Assembly (NCBI GenBank): GCA_009911305.1
Contig: QXXC01000018.1
Location: forward strand, 17,435-81,434
Reading direction: 5' to 3'
DNA: 64,000 bases
Origin: Clostridiaceae bacterium
Lineage (GTDB): Bacteria > Bacillota > Clostridia > Lachnospirales > Lachnospiraceae
This document shows positions 16,759 to 25,748 of this stretch, in pieces. Position 1 is the stretch's first letter. Every line of letters begins with the position of its first letter. Below the pieces are notes generated by a model, which searched no databases, was not told the DNA's origin, and worked only from the letters and a program-made list of their open reading frames with translations. Made by a program: the position numbers and the translations under genes.

Positions 16759-18576
16759 CTAAGGCATAAACAGCACAAACTCGCTGTCCGCCAGCCGGAT
16801 CCGATCCCCGCTGCTGAGCGGGTAAGCCACATTGCTGCGGATCCGCTCCGCGCTCCCATTAATATAGGTTCCGTTTTTTGAGTTTAAATCCTTTACTGAA
16901 ATGTGGGCTCCGTCGTTGATAAACTCCGCATGGATCTTGCTCACCTTGGGGTTCATGACCTCAAAATTTACCTCTCCCCTCAGATGGCCGATCAGCGTGC
17001 TGGGCCCGTCCAGCGGCACGCGCGTCAGCATGCCGTTTTCATAATATTCCAGAAACGGCCCCGCAATCCCCTCTGACGGATCCCAGAGTTCTGTCTCCCC
17101 GCCGTGCTCCTGCCTCCCGGCTCCCGCAGACACAACCGCCGGGACAGGCGCAGGCTGCGGCGGACGCAGGCTGCTGTACACGGAAGGGTCTAACGCTCCA
17201 AAGCCCTCATTCCCACGGCCCGTCAAAACCACATCATCCGCTCCCCATCCGCGATCCGCTGCCGGCATCTCCGGGCGGCTGCACCCCGCTTCAGGCGGAG
17301 CCGGACGGCCGGAGGGCCGGCCCGCCATGGCAGTCTCCGGCCTTTTGGCTCCCTTTTTCCCTTTCTTTCTCTCTTTTTCCGGCTTCTGCCCGCCCTTTTT
17401 TCTCTTTTCCCTGCCTGGCTCCCTGCTCTTCCCGTTCACGTATGCCTCACGGTATAAGATAATCTCAGTCACTCCCACAAGGATGAGCGCAGCCAGAACA
17501 GACGAAACAGCCGGCTTTCCGGTATCTGCATCGAAAAAGAAGCCAAAGGAAGTCAGCCCGGCCAGCGCCACCATAATCACTGCCTGCGGGAGCAGAAATT
17601 TCTTTCTGGCCTTTGCAGCGTCAAATTCACCTGCTCCTTCCTCCTGCTCCGCTTTTGCCTGTCCGGAACCGTTTCCCCGTTTCCCGGCAGCCGGGCCTTT
17701 CCCTCCATCCTCTGCGAGCCGGGCCCTGTACGGTATGGGCCTTTCCTGCCGCGACAGCCCGGGCATAGGCATGCCGCCGGTATTCTGGCCGGAAGACGGC
17801 CGGCTCCCGGGCTGCCCGGGCATAGGCATGCCGCCCATGTCAGGGGTCTGGTAAGCGGCGCCTGCTCCCATAGATTCCCGGTATTCGCCTGCCGTGCCTC
17901 CCGGAGCCTGATACAAAGCCGGCGCGCGTTCGCAGCCCTGATATGCGCCCGCCGCGCCCCCTGCCCTCTGATACGCGCCTGCAACGTCTCCCGGAACCCG
18001 GCTCTCCCTCCATTCGCCGCCGCCCGGGCTTTCCTCCTCCAGGATGCACTCCGCCAGCATATCCACGGAAAACAGTGGGTGGTTCAGCGTTTCCAGAAGA
18101 AGCTGGACAAAATTGTCGCTGGTCATTTCGATCCTTCCCTGTAAAATCAGGCTCTTTAAAAACTCCTGCGCCCCCCTTTCCTCTCCCTGTACAGGCAGAT
18201 ACAGAAAACAGGGACTGCAGTCAGACGGATCCACAAAAATAAAGTCCGGATCAAATACAAACCCGTCCACGGGAAGCTGATATTCCCCCGCGTCCCTGGC
18301 CGCTCTTACAAGGCCGTCAATGAGATTTCGCATCTCCTGCCTCTTAAGCTTCCTGCGCCCTGTCACCTGGCTTAAGGCAATCTTAGATGAAATATCATAA
18401 TATGCCAGGAGTTCCCCGTCCTTCATACGTTTTGACGTGGCAAGCACATGGCTGATCCGGTTGGAAGCCAGCATCTCCAGCCGGTAGCGTATCACCTCCT
18501 CCTCATTGGGAAATCCGGCTGTAAGATAGCTCACATTTCCCCTGTTCTCATAAGAAATCCGTACATGCCCGTTCAT
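16759..18576 (-). CDS. DUF6382 / FHA-domain membrane protein
   Basis: 605 residues; ATG at 18576 with GGAGGAAAGGT. Residues 1-185 match the N-terminal DUF6382-type region seen before FHA domains in clostridial Tad loci. Next come a disordered stretch with loose AYQ and GGMPMPG repeats, a double membrane hairpin (about 333-375), a Lys/Arg-rich segment and a C-terminal FHA domain (about 510-605) with STLIGHL, VSKIHAEF and DLNSKNGTYING. The FHA domain binds phospho-threonine, so this is the likely reader of the kinase signal at the membrane. It is co-transcribed with the phosphatase. The AYQ repeats resemble those in the tail of the cohesin protein at 1-2130. Confidence 0.85.
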   Translation of the reverse strand: MNGHVRISYENRGNVSYLTAGFPNEEEVIRYRLEMLASNRISHVLATSKRMKDGELLAYYDISSKIALSQVTGRRKLKRQEMRNLIDGLVRAARDAGEYQLPVDGFVFDPDFIFVDPSDCSPCFLYLPVQGEERGAQEFLKSLILQGRIEMTSDNFVQLLLETLNHPLFSVDMLAECILEEESPGGGEWRESRVPGDVAGAYQRAGGAAGAYQGCERAPALYQAPGGTAGEYRESMGAGAAYQTPDMGGMPMPGQPGSRPSSGQNTGGMPMPGLSRQERPIPYRARLAEDGGKGPAAGKRGNGSGQAKAEQEEGAGEFDAAKARKKFLLPQAVIMVALAGLTSFGFFFDADTGKPAVSSVLAALILVGVTEIILYREAYVNGKSREPGREKRKKGGQKPEKERKKGKKGAKRPETAMAGRPSGRPAPPEAGCSRPEMPAADRGWGADDVVLTGRGNEGFGALDPSVYSSLRPPQPAPVPAVVSAGAGRQEHGGETELWDPSEGIAGPFLEYYENGMLTRVPLDGPSTLIGHLRGEVNFEVMNPKVSKIHAEFINDGAHISVKDLNSKNGTYINGSAERIRSNVAYPLSSGDRIRLADSEFVLFMP

Positions 18577-18638
18577 ACCTTTCCTCCGTTTATGTAATAT
18601 TTATTTCCAGGCGGCAGCCGTTTCGGCCGTTTTGCGGC

Positions 18639-19265
18639 TCACAGCTTTGCCAGAGCCGCATACACCACCATCCCCGCCGCCAGAAACGGGACAAAGGGAA
18701 ATTCCGCTTTTCTCCCTGTCCCCCGAAAAGCCAGCAGCCACAGACTGTAGAAAAAGGACGCAAACAGGCCCAACCCGGCAATTGTCACGGTATAGGCCCA
18801 CCCCGCTGTGACGGCTGTCACGGCCAGAAGCTTCACATCCCCCCAGCCCATCCGTCCCCCTGAAAGAAAAGCCGCCCCCGCAAGGCAGGCGCTGAAAACC
18901 GCTCCTCCTGTAAAGATATGCCGAAGCTCCCATACCGGCATTCCCGTTGCTCCGTATAACATCTGCGAAGACAGCAGGCAGAGCAGGATCTCATCCGGAA
19001 CCTCCCTTCGTTTCCCGTCCACAACAGCCAGAAGAAGATAGGAGAACACCAGATCCGCATACCGCAGCGCATAAATGGACATCCCCAGGCTCCCGGCTGC
19101 AATCCCCGCCGCCGCCCCGGCCAGAAGCGCCGCATAAAACCGCCTTTCCAGAAACAGCGGCAAAAACGATGTCGTTTTCCCTGAAAACGCCTTTCCCGCC
19201 AGCCATATCCGCATCGCCGCCAGGCTCCCGCAGACCGCAAACACAGCCCATTTCCATGCATCCAT
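18639..19265 (-). CDS. A24-family prepilin peptidase, copy 2
   Basis: 208 residues, nearly all hydrophobic. The two catalytic aspartates appear in VVDGKRREVPDEI and RMGWGDVKLLAV. It lies between the pseudopilin-like gene and the FHA gene. It shares the family fold but little sequence with the peptidase at 15289-15828. The two may divide the work between Flp pilin and the TadE/TadG-like proteins (inference). The ribosome site before ATG at 19265 is weak (GAGAAAGG). Confidence 0.8.
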   Translation of the reverse strand: MDAWKWAVFAVCGSLAAMRIWLAGKAFSGKTTSFLPLFLERRFYAALLAGAAAGIAAGSLGMSIYALRYADLVFSYLLLAVVDGKRREVPDEILLCLLSSQMLYGATGMPVWELRHIFTGGAVFSACLAGAAFLSGGRMGWGDVKLLAVTAVTAGWAYTVTIAGLGLFASFFYSLWLLAFRGTGRKAEFPFVPFLAAGMVVYAALAKL

Positions 19266-19359
19266 ATCTGAATTTTAAGCCTTTCTCAGAAAACCCGTCA
19301 CAGAGCCGGTTTGCACGCGATTTCCAGCCGCTGCCCCGGCTCCACACAGACCGTACGCG

Positions 19360-20496
19360 TCATTCCAGCTCCTTTACCACAATTGAAATTTCCGGATAAT
19401 CCCGCTTCACCTTTTGCACCGCCTTGTCAAAGGCGCTCCGGTCAATGTTCCGGTCCTTCGTGGAGGACGGGATATAAAGGATCAGCTCCATACTCCGGAT
19501 ATCATCCTTTCTAAGCGTGACGCCGCCGTACGTGTGATCCCGGTAATTGATCATATCATTGCATTTTTTGCGGATCGTCCCTGCGATCCCGTTTTCATCC
19601 CTGTAGCTGTCCTCCCGCAGATCCACTGACCGCTCCGCTGTGGCCTTGCCGCTGCCCTCGTCAAAGGCGGAAAATGTCTTAAAGCCTTTGGGAAGGTTCC
19701 GCACCTGCTCCATGTCCTGAATCGCCTCCCCCCGCTTTAAATCATTCTCCATGTCCCAGACGCTCTGCTCCTTTTTCTGCCCCGTATGGGAGGAAAAGGC
19801 GTTTTTCCCGCCCATCCCCCGCACGCAGGCCCGGCTCATCACATGCATGGACGGGAGGAGATCAATGGGCATAATAGGATCTATCGTGTAGCACACCACC
19901 AGATCAATGGTCGTTCCATCCTCAAAAAAGCTGGAGCTCGACAGATCAAGGCCGTCCAGGCCCCCCACGATCCGCAGCGCCTTTAGCCTCTCATCCGCAG
20001 AGCCCGCCGCAGCGTCAACGGCAATATAGCCTGCCATCATCGGCTTTGCCAGAAGCTCAAACGCCTTCTGGTTCAGCTCCCCGGATGCTTTACCCACAAG
20101 GGCTGCGCCCATATTTTTAAGGATCTCAGCCGGGCTTTTCGTCACCTCGCCTAGCTGCGCGCCGATGTTAAGGCTGCCTCCCTGCAGCGTCTCATACATG
20201 GAAATAACATTTCCCGCATCCTTATTAAACTGCTCCGTGCGCCCTGCTGTCGCGCTCTGTATCTCATCCCCGATGTCCTTAAGGCCCGATACCTGATAGA
20301 GATAGGTATACATCGAGAGCTCCTTCGCCGTCTGCGCTGCCGCATGCTGCACCAGCCCCCAGGCGTACACGATCCGGATCATGTAGAGGATGCTGACAAT
20401 GATCATGAGGAAGATCGAATAGGAAATACTAGCCTCGATGCTGAGGACGCCTCCTTGAAAGGCGCGATGCTTCGCTGGTCTGGCATTTGTTTTCAT
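19360..20496 (-). CDS. TadE/pseudopilin-like membrane protein of the Tad locus
   Basis: 378 residues with one N-terminal helix preceded by a prepilin-like segment (GGVLSIEASISYSIFLMII). The Gly/Ser-hydrophobic junction followed by Glu is typical of proteins cut by A24 peptidases. The rest is a large extracytoplasmic domain with no recognised motifs. It follows tadG and precedes a prepilin peptidase, so it is likely a minor pilin or assembly protein. Confidence 0.65.
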   Translation of the reverse strand: MKTNARPAKHRAFQGGVLSIEASISYSIFLMIIVSILYMIRIVYAWGLVQHAAAQTAKELSMYTYLYQVSGLKDIGDEIQSATAGRTEQFNKDAGNVISMYETLQGGSLNIGAQLGEVTKSPAEILKNMGAALVGKASGELNQKAFELLAKPMMAGYIAVDAAAGSADERLKALRIVGGLDGLDLSSSSFFEDGTTIDLVVCYTIDPIMPIDLLPSMHVMSRACVRGMGGKNAFSSHTGQKKEQSVWDMENDLKRGEAIQDMEQVRNLPKGFKTFSAFDEGSGKATAERSVDLREDSYRDENGIAGTIRKKCNDMINYRDHTYGGVTLRKDDIRSMELILYIPSSTKDRNIDRSAFDKAVQKVKRDYPEISIVVKELE

Positions 20497-20582
20497 CGTT
20501 TCTCTGTACGCTCCTTTTTGTGCGGCGGTGAATTCTGTACTGGTATCCGTCCGGCTGCGGACGGCAGATTCTTTTACGATTT

Positions 20583-23168
20583 TTAATAACTCTGGTAAAT
20601 CGTATGTTCAAATCTCATCCGCCCGGTCAGACCGTTTTTCCCGTATTCCGTCCCAAACGGCCCGACTCCGCCAAACAGATAGCGGATCGACAGGCTCGTT
20701 CCTGCCCTCAGGCAGGTAAATGCCTCTGACATCCTGAAATCAGCCTGGCTCTGGCGCATGTTCATCTCGATCAGATCCGCGGCGCGCATAACGCGTTTGG
20801 CATTTCCCTTAATGATCAAAAGAATCAGCAGGTAGTCCTCATAGGTGACAAAGATTCCCTCATCCGGATCGCCATAATTTTCAACCGCTCCATTTTCATC
20901 CAGGAACAGCTTAAAATCAGCCAGAAGCAGATTTTCTTTTGTCTTAAACAGCGGAATCCGGTACCCTTCCTGAACCAGATAGTGCATGTCCATATAAGTC
21001 TCCGCCACGGCCCAGGCTGTCAAAAAAATCCAGAACCACACCGGCGAAGGGACAACGACGCTTGCAACAGCGGCCGCCCTGGAGGCTGTTTTGCAGATGC
21101 CTTTTATTGTTTTGTTCTGATAAAGGGCAATCATGTTGTTGGCCAGGCGCTCTGCCAGGATGGTCGCATACACCGCATCCTCGTTTCCCTGATCCGACTG
21201 AAGCCCATATACCAGATACTCGATTTCTCCCCGCAGAACCGTTTTCCGATCCTTCTTGGGCTGGAAACGGATATCCGTTTCTCCTCCCTCGCGTATACGC
21301 CATTTCGGCATATACACGCCAGCCTCGCCGTCGGAGGACGTAAACTTCGGATCGCCGGTCAGGCGCGTTTTAAAGGTCCCGAACATGTAAGACAGAATCA
21401 GCGCGTCGTCCCTCGCCATTTCTCCCAGATCCAGAAGGAAGCTGGAGGAAGCGCCCTTTATGGCTGATTTCGATGCATCCAGGTTTTTTCCGCTATAATA
21501 CGTCCCGCCGTCTGGCAGCGCCTCATCCTCCTTTGCCTGGACATCTCCTCCCACAAGACCGCCGTACGAAGCCGATTCTGCGGCCGCGTCAAATGTTTTT
21601 GACGGGCGCGACTGATAGATATCATCCGGGACTGTCCCGCGGCTCACACTTTCGTTTGATGTCTGCCCGGACTCATCCGCCTTTTCGTTTTTTTCTGCCC
21701 TGCCCTGGAGCTTATTGCCGTTCTTCTCTGCCTCTTCCCCCTCGCTCTTCCCCAAAAACGGGACTCTCAGGTTCCGAAAATAGCTGTCTTCGTCTTCCAG
21801 CGCGTCCGCAGAATCAGGCGGGAAAGCATTCCGCATATATTGAAGGCGTCTGACACATTCCCACTGGTATCTCCCGGATCCGCTCCGGTACAGCACATCA
21901 TGTGCGTCCGGGGTACGGGCCGATGAATGAAGGAAATAGTAGAAATATTCGATCTCTTCCTCCTCTTCCTCCCCGCCGCCCTCCTCTTCCCCGTCTTCGT
22001 CCTCTTCCATGTCTTCCTGCTCCTCCAGTTCCTTCTGGTAAGCCTCGATGGCCTCTGTTATATTGCGCAGCAAGCGTTCCATATCGGCTTTCAGGCTTTG
22101 GTCCCCTTTAAGCTGGTTTAAAACCGGATCCTCCTTCACCGTATTCACTTTTTCTAAATACTCTGACCTGTACTTCTCAATTTCCTCCTCTGCATCCTTC
22201 ACAAGCTCCCGTACCGTTTCATTTCCCTCTCCCCTGTGCTCCCGCGCGAATTCTTCCAGCCGTCCTATCGTCCCTTCCGTTTCCCTCCCTGCCGTCTCCG
22301 CCTGAGCCGCCGTTGTTTCTGCCTGCCTCACCGCATCACCAAGCGCAGCCGCGAAATCCTGCTTTACACGCTCCAGCCGCCCCGCCTGGTTTTGCTCTTC
22401 GCCGGTCATTGTTTCATCCGATCCGGCCGCCTCAATCTGAAGCTCCTTCATACGCGCTTCAAAGCATTGAAACACTTCTTTGCACAGGGAAGTTACCTTA
22501 ACCATCCGGGCATGGAGCGCGTCGAGCTCCTTATTGAGCGCATCGATTTCCGTTTCCGCCTTATCCTGCTCGTCCACCTCCATCCGCTTCTCCATAACCT
22601 CCGAAGCCCTGGCGTTTTCCTCTGCCTGCTTTTTCATCTGACTGAACTTTGAAATCAATTCCATGCGATCCGCCGCGATATAGACGCCTCGGTATTTGGC
22701 ATATTCCACCATCTGATTTTCCAGAACCGCCGTATTCGCAAGGCTGTACATCGGCGTCACCGCCGCCTCGTCCACCCGGAAATCATACAGGTTTAAAAAA
22801 TCCTGCCCCTTATAGGGATTTCCAAGCCCTGCCTGGCTTTTCAGAATCTCCCAGATCCGATCCGCATAGTCCGCATCATCCGTGATCCCCGAAGCCATCA
22901 GCGTTGCCGACAGGCTTTCTTTGTAAATTGCCTCTGCCTCGTCCTTGTCCGCCATCGCAAAAAGGCCATATGCTTCCTTGAGATCCACATGATAGGCGGC
23001 CAGCGCGCTCGCGGCCGCCAGATCCGCCGCCTCCTGCGTCATCGCCCGCGCGCTCTGCATCCGCGCCCCGTCGATCAAAACAGCGCTTAAAAGCATGGTC
23101 GGAATCAGAATAATGACCAGAAAAATTGAAACTGCGCCTTTGACGCGCCGGTTTTTGAAGAATTTCAT
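20583..23168 (-). CDS. TadG-like DUF5702 pilus-assembly protein
   Basis: 861 residues from ATG at 23168, which has GGGGAG seven bases upstream. The N-terminus (MKFFKNRRVKGAVSIFLVII) is a TadG-type membrane anchor followed by QEAADLAAASALAAYHVDL, typical of DUF5702 proteins. A long Glu/Lys/Arg region (about 170-390) is predicted coiled coil. The C-terminal part (about 600-861) includes another hydrophobic stretch. TadG-like proteins are large surface-exposed components of the Flp pilus machine. A MITE-like element sits between this gene and tadE. Confidence 0.75.
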   Translation of the reverse strand: MKFFKNRRVKGAVSIFLVIILIPTMLLSAVLIDGARMQSARAMTQEAADLAAASALAAYHVDLKEAYGLFAMADKDEAEAIYKESLSATLMASGITDDADYADRIWEILKSQAGLGNPYKGQDFLNLYDFRVDEAAVTPMYSLANTAVLENQMVEYAKYRGVYIAADRMELISKFSQMKKQAEENARASEVMEKRMEVDEQDKAETEIDALNKELDALHARMVKVTSLCKEVFQCFEARMKELQIEAAGSDETMTGEEQNQAGRLERVKQDFAAALGDAVRQAETTAAQAETAGRETEGTIGRLEEFAREHRGEGNETVRELVKDAEEEIEKYRSEYLEKVNTVKEDPVLNQLKGDQSLKADMERLLRNITEAIEAYQKELEEQEDMEEDEDGEEEGGGEEEEEEIEYFYYFLHSSARTPDAHDVLYRSGSGRYQWECVRRLQYMRNAFPPDSADALEDEDSYFRNLRVPFLGKSEGEEAEKNGNKLQGRAEKNEKADESGQTSNESVSRGTVPDDIYQSRPSKTFDAAAESASYGGLVGGDVQAKEDEALPDGGTYYSGKNLDASKSAIKGASSSFLLDLGEMARDDALILSYMFGTFKTRLTGDPKFTSSDGEAGVYMPKWRIREGGETDIRFQPKKDRKTVLRGEIEYLVYGLQSDQGNEDAVYATILAERLANNMIALYQNKTIKGICKTASRAAAVASVVVPSPVWFWIFLTAWAVAETYMDMHYLVQEGYRIPLFKTKENLLLADFKLFLDENGAVENYGDPDEGIFVTYEDYLLILLIIKGNAKRVMRAADLIEMNMRQSQADFRMSEAFTCLRAGTSLSIRYLFGGVGPFGTEYGKNGLTGRMRFEHTIYQSY

Positions 23169-23297
23169 TGCCTGTCTCCCCATTATGTATGGTTATATTT
23201 CCATGCTCTGTATCTTCAGGGCGGATAGAAAGCGTCGTAAGAAGCCCATCGTCATCCGTACATCCATAAATGATTTTACACGTGCAAAGGCAGACCT

Positions 23298-23461
23298 GTT
23301 ACCGTTCACACCCCCGCCGGGCTGTACCCAGTCACACGCTCCGCGATGCACACAAACCGCATAAAACGCGGTTTAGCGCCGTTTCTCCCGGGTTTTCTGT
23401 GACTTTCGCTGCGCTACACTCACAAAAAACGCCTCGCATGGACTGGCGTGTGAACCGTAAC
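23298..23461. mobile_element. MITE-like element, copy 1 (164 bp)
   Basis: Terminal inverted repeats GTTACCGTTCACAC (23298-23311) and GTGTGAACCGTAAC (23448-23461) differ by at most one base when paired. The element is flanked by the perfect 8-bp direct repeat GCAGACCT (23290-23297 and 23462-23469). Inside is a hairpin, AAACCGC (23354-23360) with GCGGTTT (23368-23374). It differs from the copy at 29840-30003 at only about ten positions. It codes for nothing. It lies three bases downstream of the tadE stop and fills most of the tadE-tadG gap. Confidence 0.88.
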
Positions 23462-23472
23462 GCAGACCTTCC

Positions 23473-24135
23473 CTATTTCAACCATCCAAGCACCTTATCG
23501 ATTGCGCCCCGGATTGCATGATATCCTTTTTCCACCTTATCAAAAATCCCAACTGCCTTAGAAACATCGATCGCCAGATCCACATTCCTGACAAAATCCG
23601 GAGAATCCACCACTGCTGACACGGCCGTCGTATCCACAGACAGAAACTTCCTCCCGCCAAGCATCTCAGACATTCCATCCACAGGCGTCTTATAATCACT
23701 CCTGATATTCACCCGGATCTTCTTAGAAAGCACATAGTCATCCACTGTGACATAATTTCCGCTGTTCTTCACATCGCCGGAAACCACATCATAACGCCCC
23801 AGCCGTCCCGCGACATACCCATTCACAAGGGATCGATACTCCTCCTTCTTTCCGCCGTCCACAAACGGCAGGTTCCTGTACGGATCCCTCACCTTAAAAT
23901 CCTCCAGCGTCTTCACCCCGGAAGCCATATCCGACACCCGGGAAGCATACACCACAGACCCCCTCTCCGAAGCCTGAACCGCCAGACTCTGCAGATTCAC
24001 CTCCTGATAGAGCACCATGCCCATGAATAATATCAGCAGAAGGGAGAAGAAGACAGCAGGAAAAATAATGGCAATCTCTATAGTCAGATAGCCTTTTTTG
24101 TTATGTCTCATTATAAGAAATAATTCTTTCATCAT
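23473..24135 (-). CDS. tadE: TadE-like pilus-assembly protein
   Basis: 220 residues. The N-terminus has the TadE pattern, KKGYLTIEIAIIFPAVFFSL, with a conserved Glu just inside the helix, then an extracytoplasmic domain. TadE-like pseudopilins are processed by the prepilin peptidase and help pilus assembly. ATG at 24135 is used; the next codon is also Met and the ribosome site is weak. It follows flp by 89 bases. Confidence 0.8.
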   Translation of the reverse strand: MMKELFLIMRHNKKGYLTIEIAIIFPAVFFSLLLILFMGMVLYQEVNLQSLAVQASERGSVVYASRVSDMASGVKTLEDFKVRDPYRNLPFVDGGKKEEYRSLVNGYVAGRLGRYDVVSGDVKNSGNYVTVDDYVLSKKIRVNIRSDYKTPVDGMSEMLGGRKFLSVDTTAVSAVVDSPDFVRNVDLAIDVSKAVGIFDKVEKGYHAIRGAIDKVLGWLK

Positions 24136-24224
24136 CTAAATATTTCCTTATCACCGCCGCTACAACAAAGCATGCGGATGGCAGGAATAATGTTCTAAAC
24201 TCACTCCAGCCGATGTCGTCTCAT

Positions 24225-24410
24225 TTATGAATCACTTACATTTATCTTACCTTCCGTATCTTCAAATACTTTTTCCATAATGCCTTTTCCATAACTCATC
24301 ACCTGTTTTCTGAACAGCAATGCTACGCTTACCAATGCTGCAATAATCATAACAATCTCCACTGTCCCCATCCCATCCTCTTCTTCATAAAATCTCTTCC
24401 ACAAATCCAT
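24225..24410 (-). CDS. flp: Flp-type major pilin
   Basis: 61 residues from ATG at 24410 (MDLWKRFYEEEDGMG), which has GGAGG eight bases upstream; the longer reading from 24455 would give an atypically long leader. The pilin core is GMGTVEIVMIIAALVSVALL, with Glu at the +5-like position and one helix, then a short charged tail. Size and pattern match Flp pilins, which assemble into adhesive Tad pili. It is followed by tadE and preceded by tadC. Confidence 0.82.
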   Translation of the reverse strand: MDLWKRFYEEEDGMGTVEIVMIIAALVSVALLFRKQVMSYGKGIMEKVFEDTEGKINVSDS

Positions 24411-24727
24411 CGCTTTTCCCTCCATTTTTTCTGATGCATCATTTACATCATCCATTTCACATCACCGGTTGCTTTTTCTATTTAATAAATGAATGATCCA
24501 CATTGCTGCAGAGTCTAACTAATGCTCATGGCATCTGAAATCTTCCAACCACAATACAGAAATAATACATTCACTATACGAAAATTATATTTCATAATCA
24601 GCATTATACATTTCTATCTTATTCTCCCCTCTCCCTCAACCCTCAGCCGATCCCAATGGATCCGCGTCCCTCCCACGAACATCCCAAACCGCCCCAAAAC
24701 CCTTTTCCGGGTTTTTCATCCACACCA
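24411..24727. other. tadC-flp gap, mostly featureless
   Basis: AT-rich spacer. Two minus-strand TATAAT hexamers occur at 24584-24589 and 24603-24608, which would suit a separate flp promoter, but neither has a convincing -35 box at 16-18 bp. No terminator or other gene was seen. Confidence 0.4.
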
Positions 24728-25654
24728 TCACATCCCCCCCGTCATCCCCAGCACCGCCGGTGTAGCCACAATCAATACAATCCCCAAAAACATAATCATC
24801 AGCGGAATCAGCAGCTTACTATTCGCCTGCTCTCCCAACTGCCTCGCCGCATTCTTCCTCATCTCCCAGCACTCATTCCCCTGCGCCCGAAGCACAGGCG
24901 TCACCTCCGCGCCCCCGCGCCGCAGATTCATCACAATCACAGACACGAACTTCGTAACCTCCTTTACATGGCACCGTCTCGCAAACTCCTCATACGCAGC
25001 CGTCTCCGCCTTCCCGGCCCGGATCTCAGCCACTGCATACCGCATTTCCTCATACAGCACATGCTCCCTCTTATTTTCACTGATAATCTTCTCCCACGCC
25101 CTGGAAATCGTCATTCCCGCATTCACCAGCAGCGTCAGCTTATTGATAAATTCCGGAAATTCCATCTGGATCGCCAGCCGCCTCTTTTCAATCTCCCCGT
25201 CCAGGCTCCTGTCAACCAGAAACGGGACGCCAATCATGGATGCCGCGGCTGCCGCATCGAGCAGCATACCGTTCGATCCATCGCCCTGCATCGTAAAAAT
25301 AAGCCCCATCATTGCCGCCCCCGCGCTCGCGGCAAGCGCCGCGGCTATCCGGTATCCGCTGTGGATATAAGCATAAAAAGGGGCGTCCTTCCTCCCGCGA
25401 AGCTCCAGGATCTTCTGATACACCTGGTTCTTATACTTGGCCTGCGAGGCACGCGCTGCAACGGGCAGCAGCTTTTCCCACAGCGGCATTTCCTGGTACC
25501 ACAGACCCAGAGGAATCAGATCCTTCAGCCCGTACTCCTCCTTGTCCACGTATTCCATATATTCATCATACCGGTTCTTTGATTTGAAATAACAAAGCAG
25601 AAAATTCCCCGCAAACAATACGAAACAGATGATGGAAATCACTTTCTGTATCAT
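24728..25654 (-). CDS. tadC: TadC-like type II/IV secretion F-domain membrane protein
   Basis: About 308 residues from ATG at 25654 (MIQKVISIICFVLFAGN), with GGAGG nine bases upstream. Hydrophobic ends surround a cytoplasmic T2SSF domain with VNAGMTISRAWEKII and NLRRGGAEVTPVLRAQ. TadB and TadC form the membrane platform of the pilus machine. It lies between tadB and flp. Confidence 0.85.
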   Translation of the reverse strand: MIQKVISIICFVLFAGNFLLCYFKSKNRYDEYMEYVDKEEYGLKDLIPLGLWYQEMPLWEKLLPVAARASQAKYKNQVYQKILELRGRKDAPFYAYIHSGYRIAAALAASAGAAMMGLIFTMQGDGSNGMLLDAAAAASMIGVPFLVDRSLDGEIEKRRLAIQMEFPEFINKLTLLVNAGMTISRAWEKIISENKREHVLYEEMRYAVAEIRAGKAETAAYEEFARRCHVKEVTKFVSVIVMNLRRGGAEVTPVLRAQGNECWEMRKNAARQLGEQANSKLLIPLMIMFLGIVLIVATPAVLGMTGGM

Positions 25655-25748
25655 CGCATCTGGCCTCCTCCCTGACAACCGTCCATACGCCCTGAACGGT
25701 TCTGTATCAGCGTATCATCCCGGCAAAACCTCTTTTGGCTGCGTGTCC

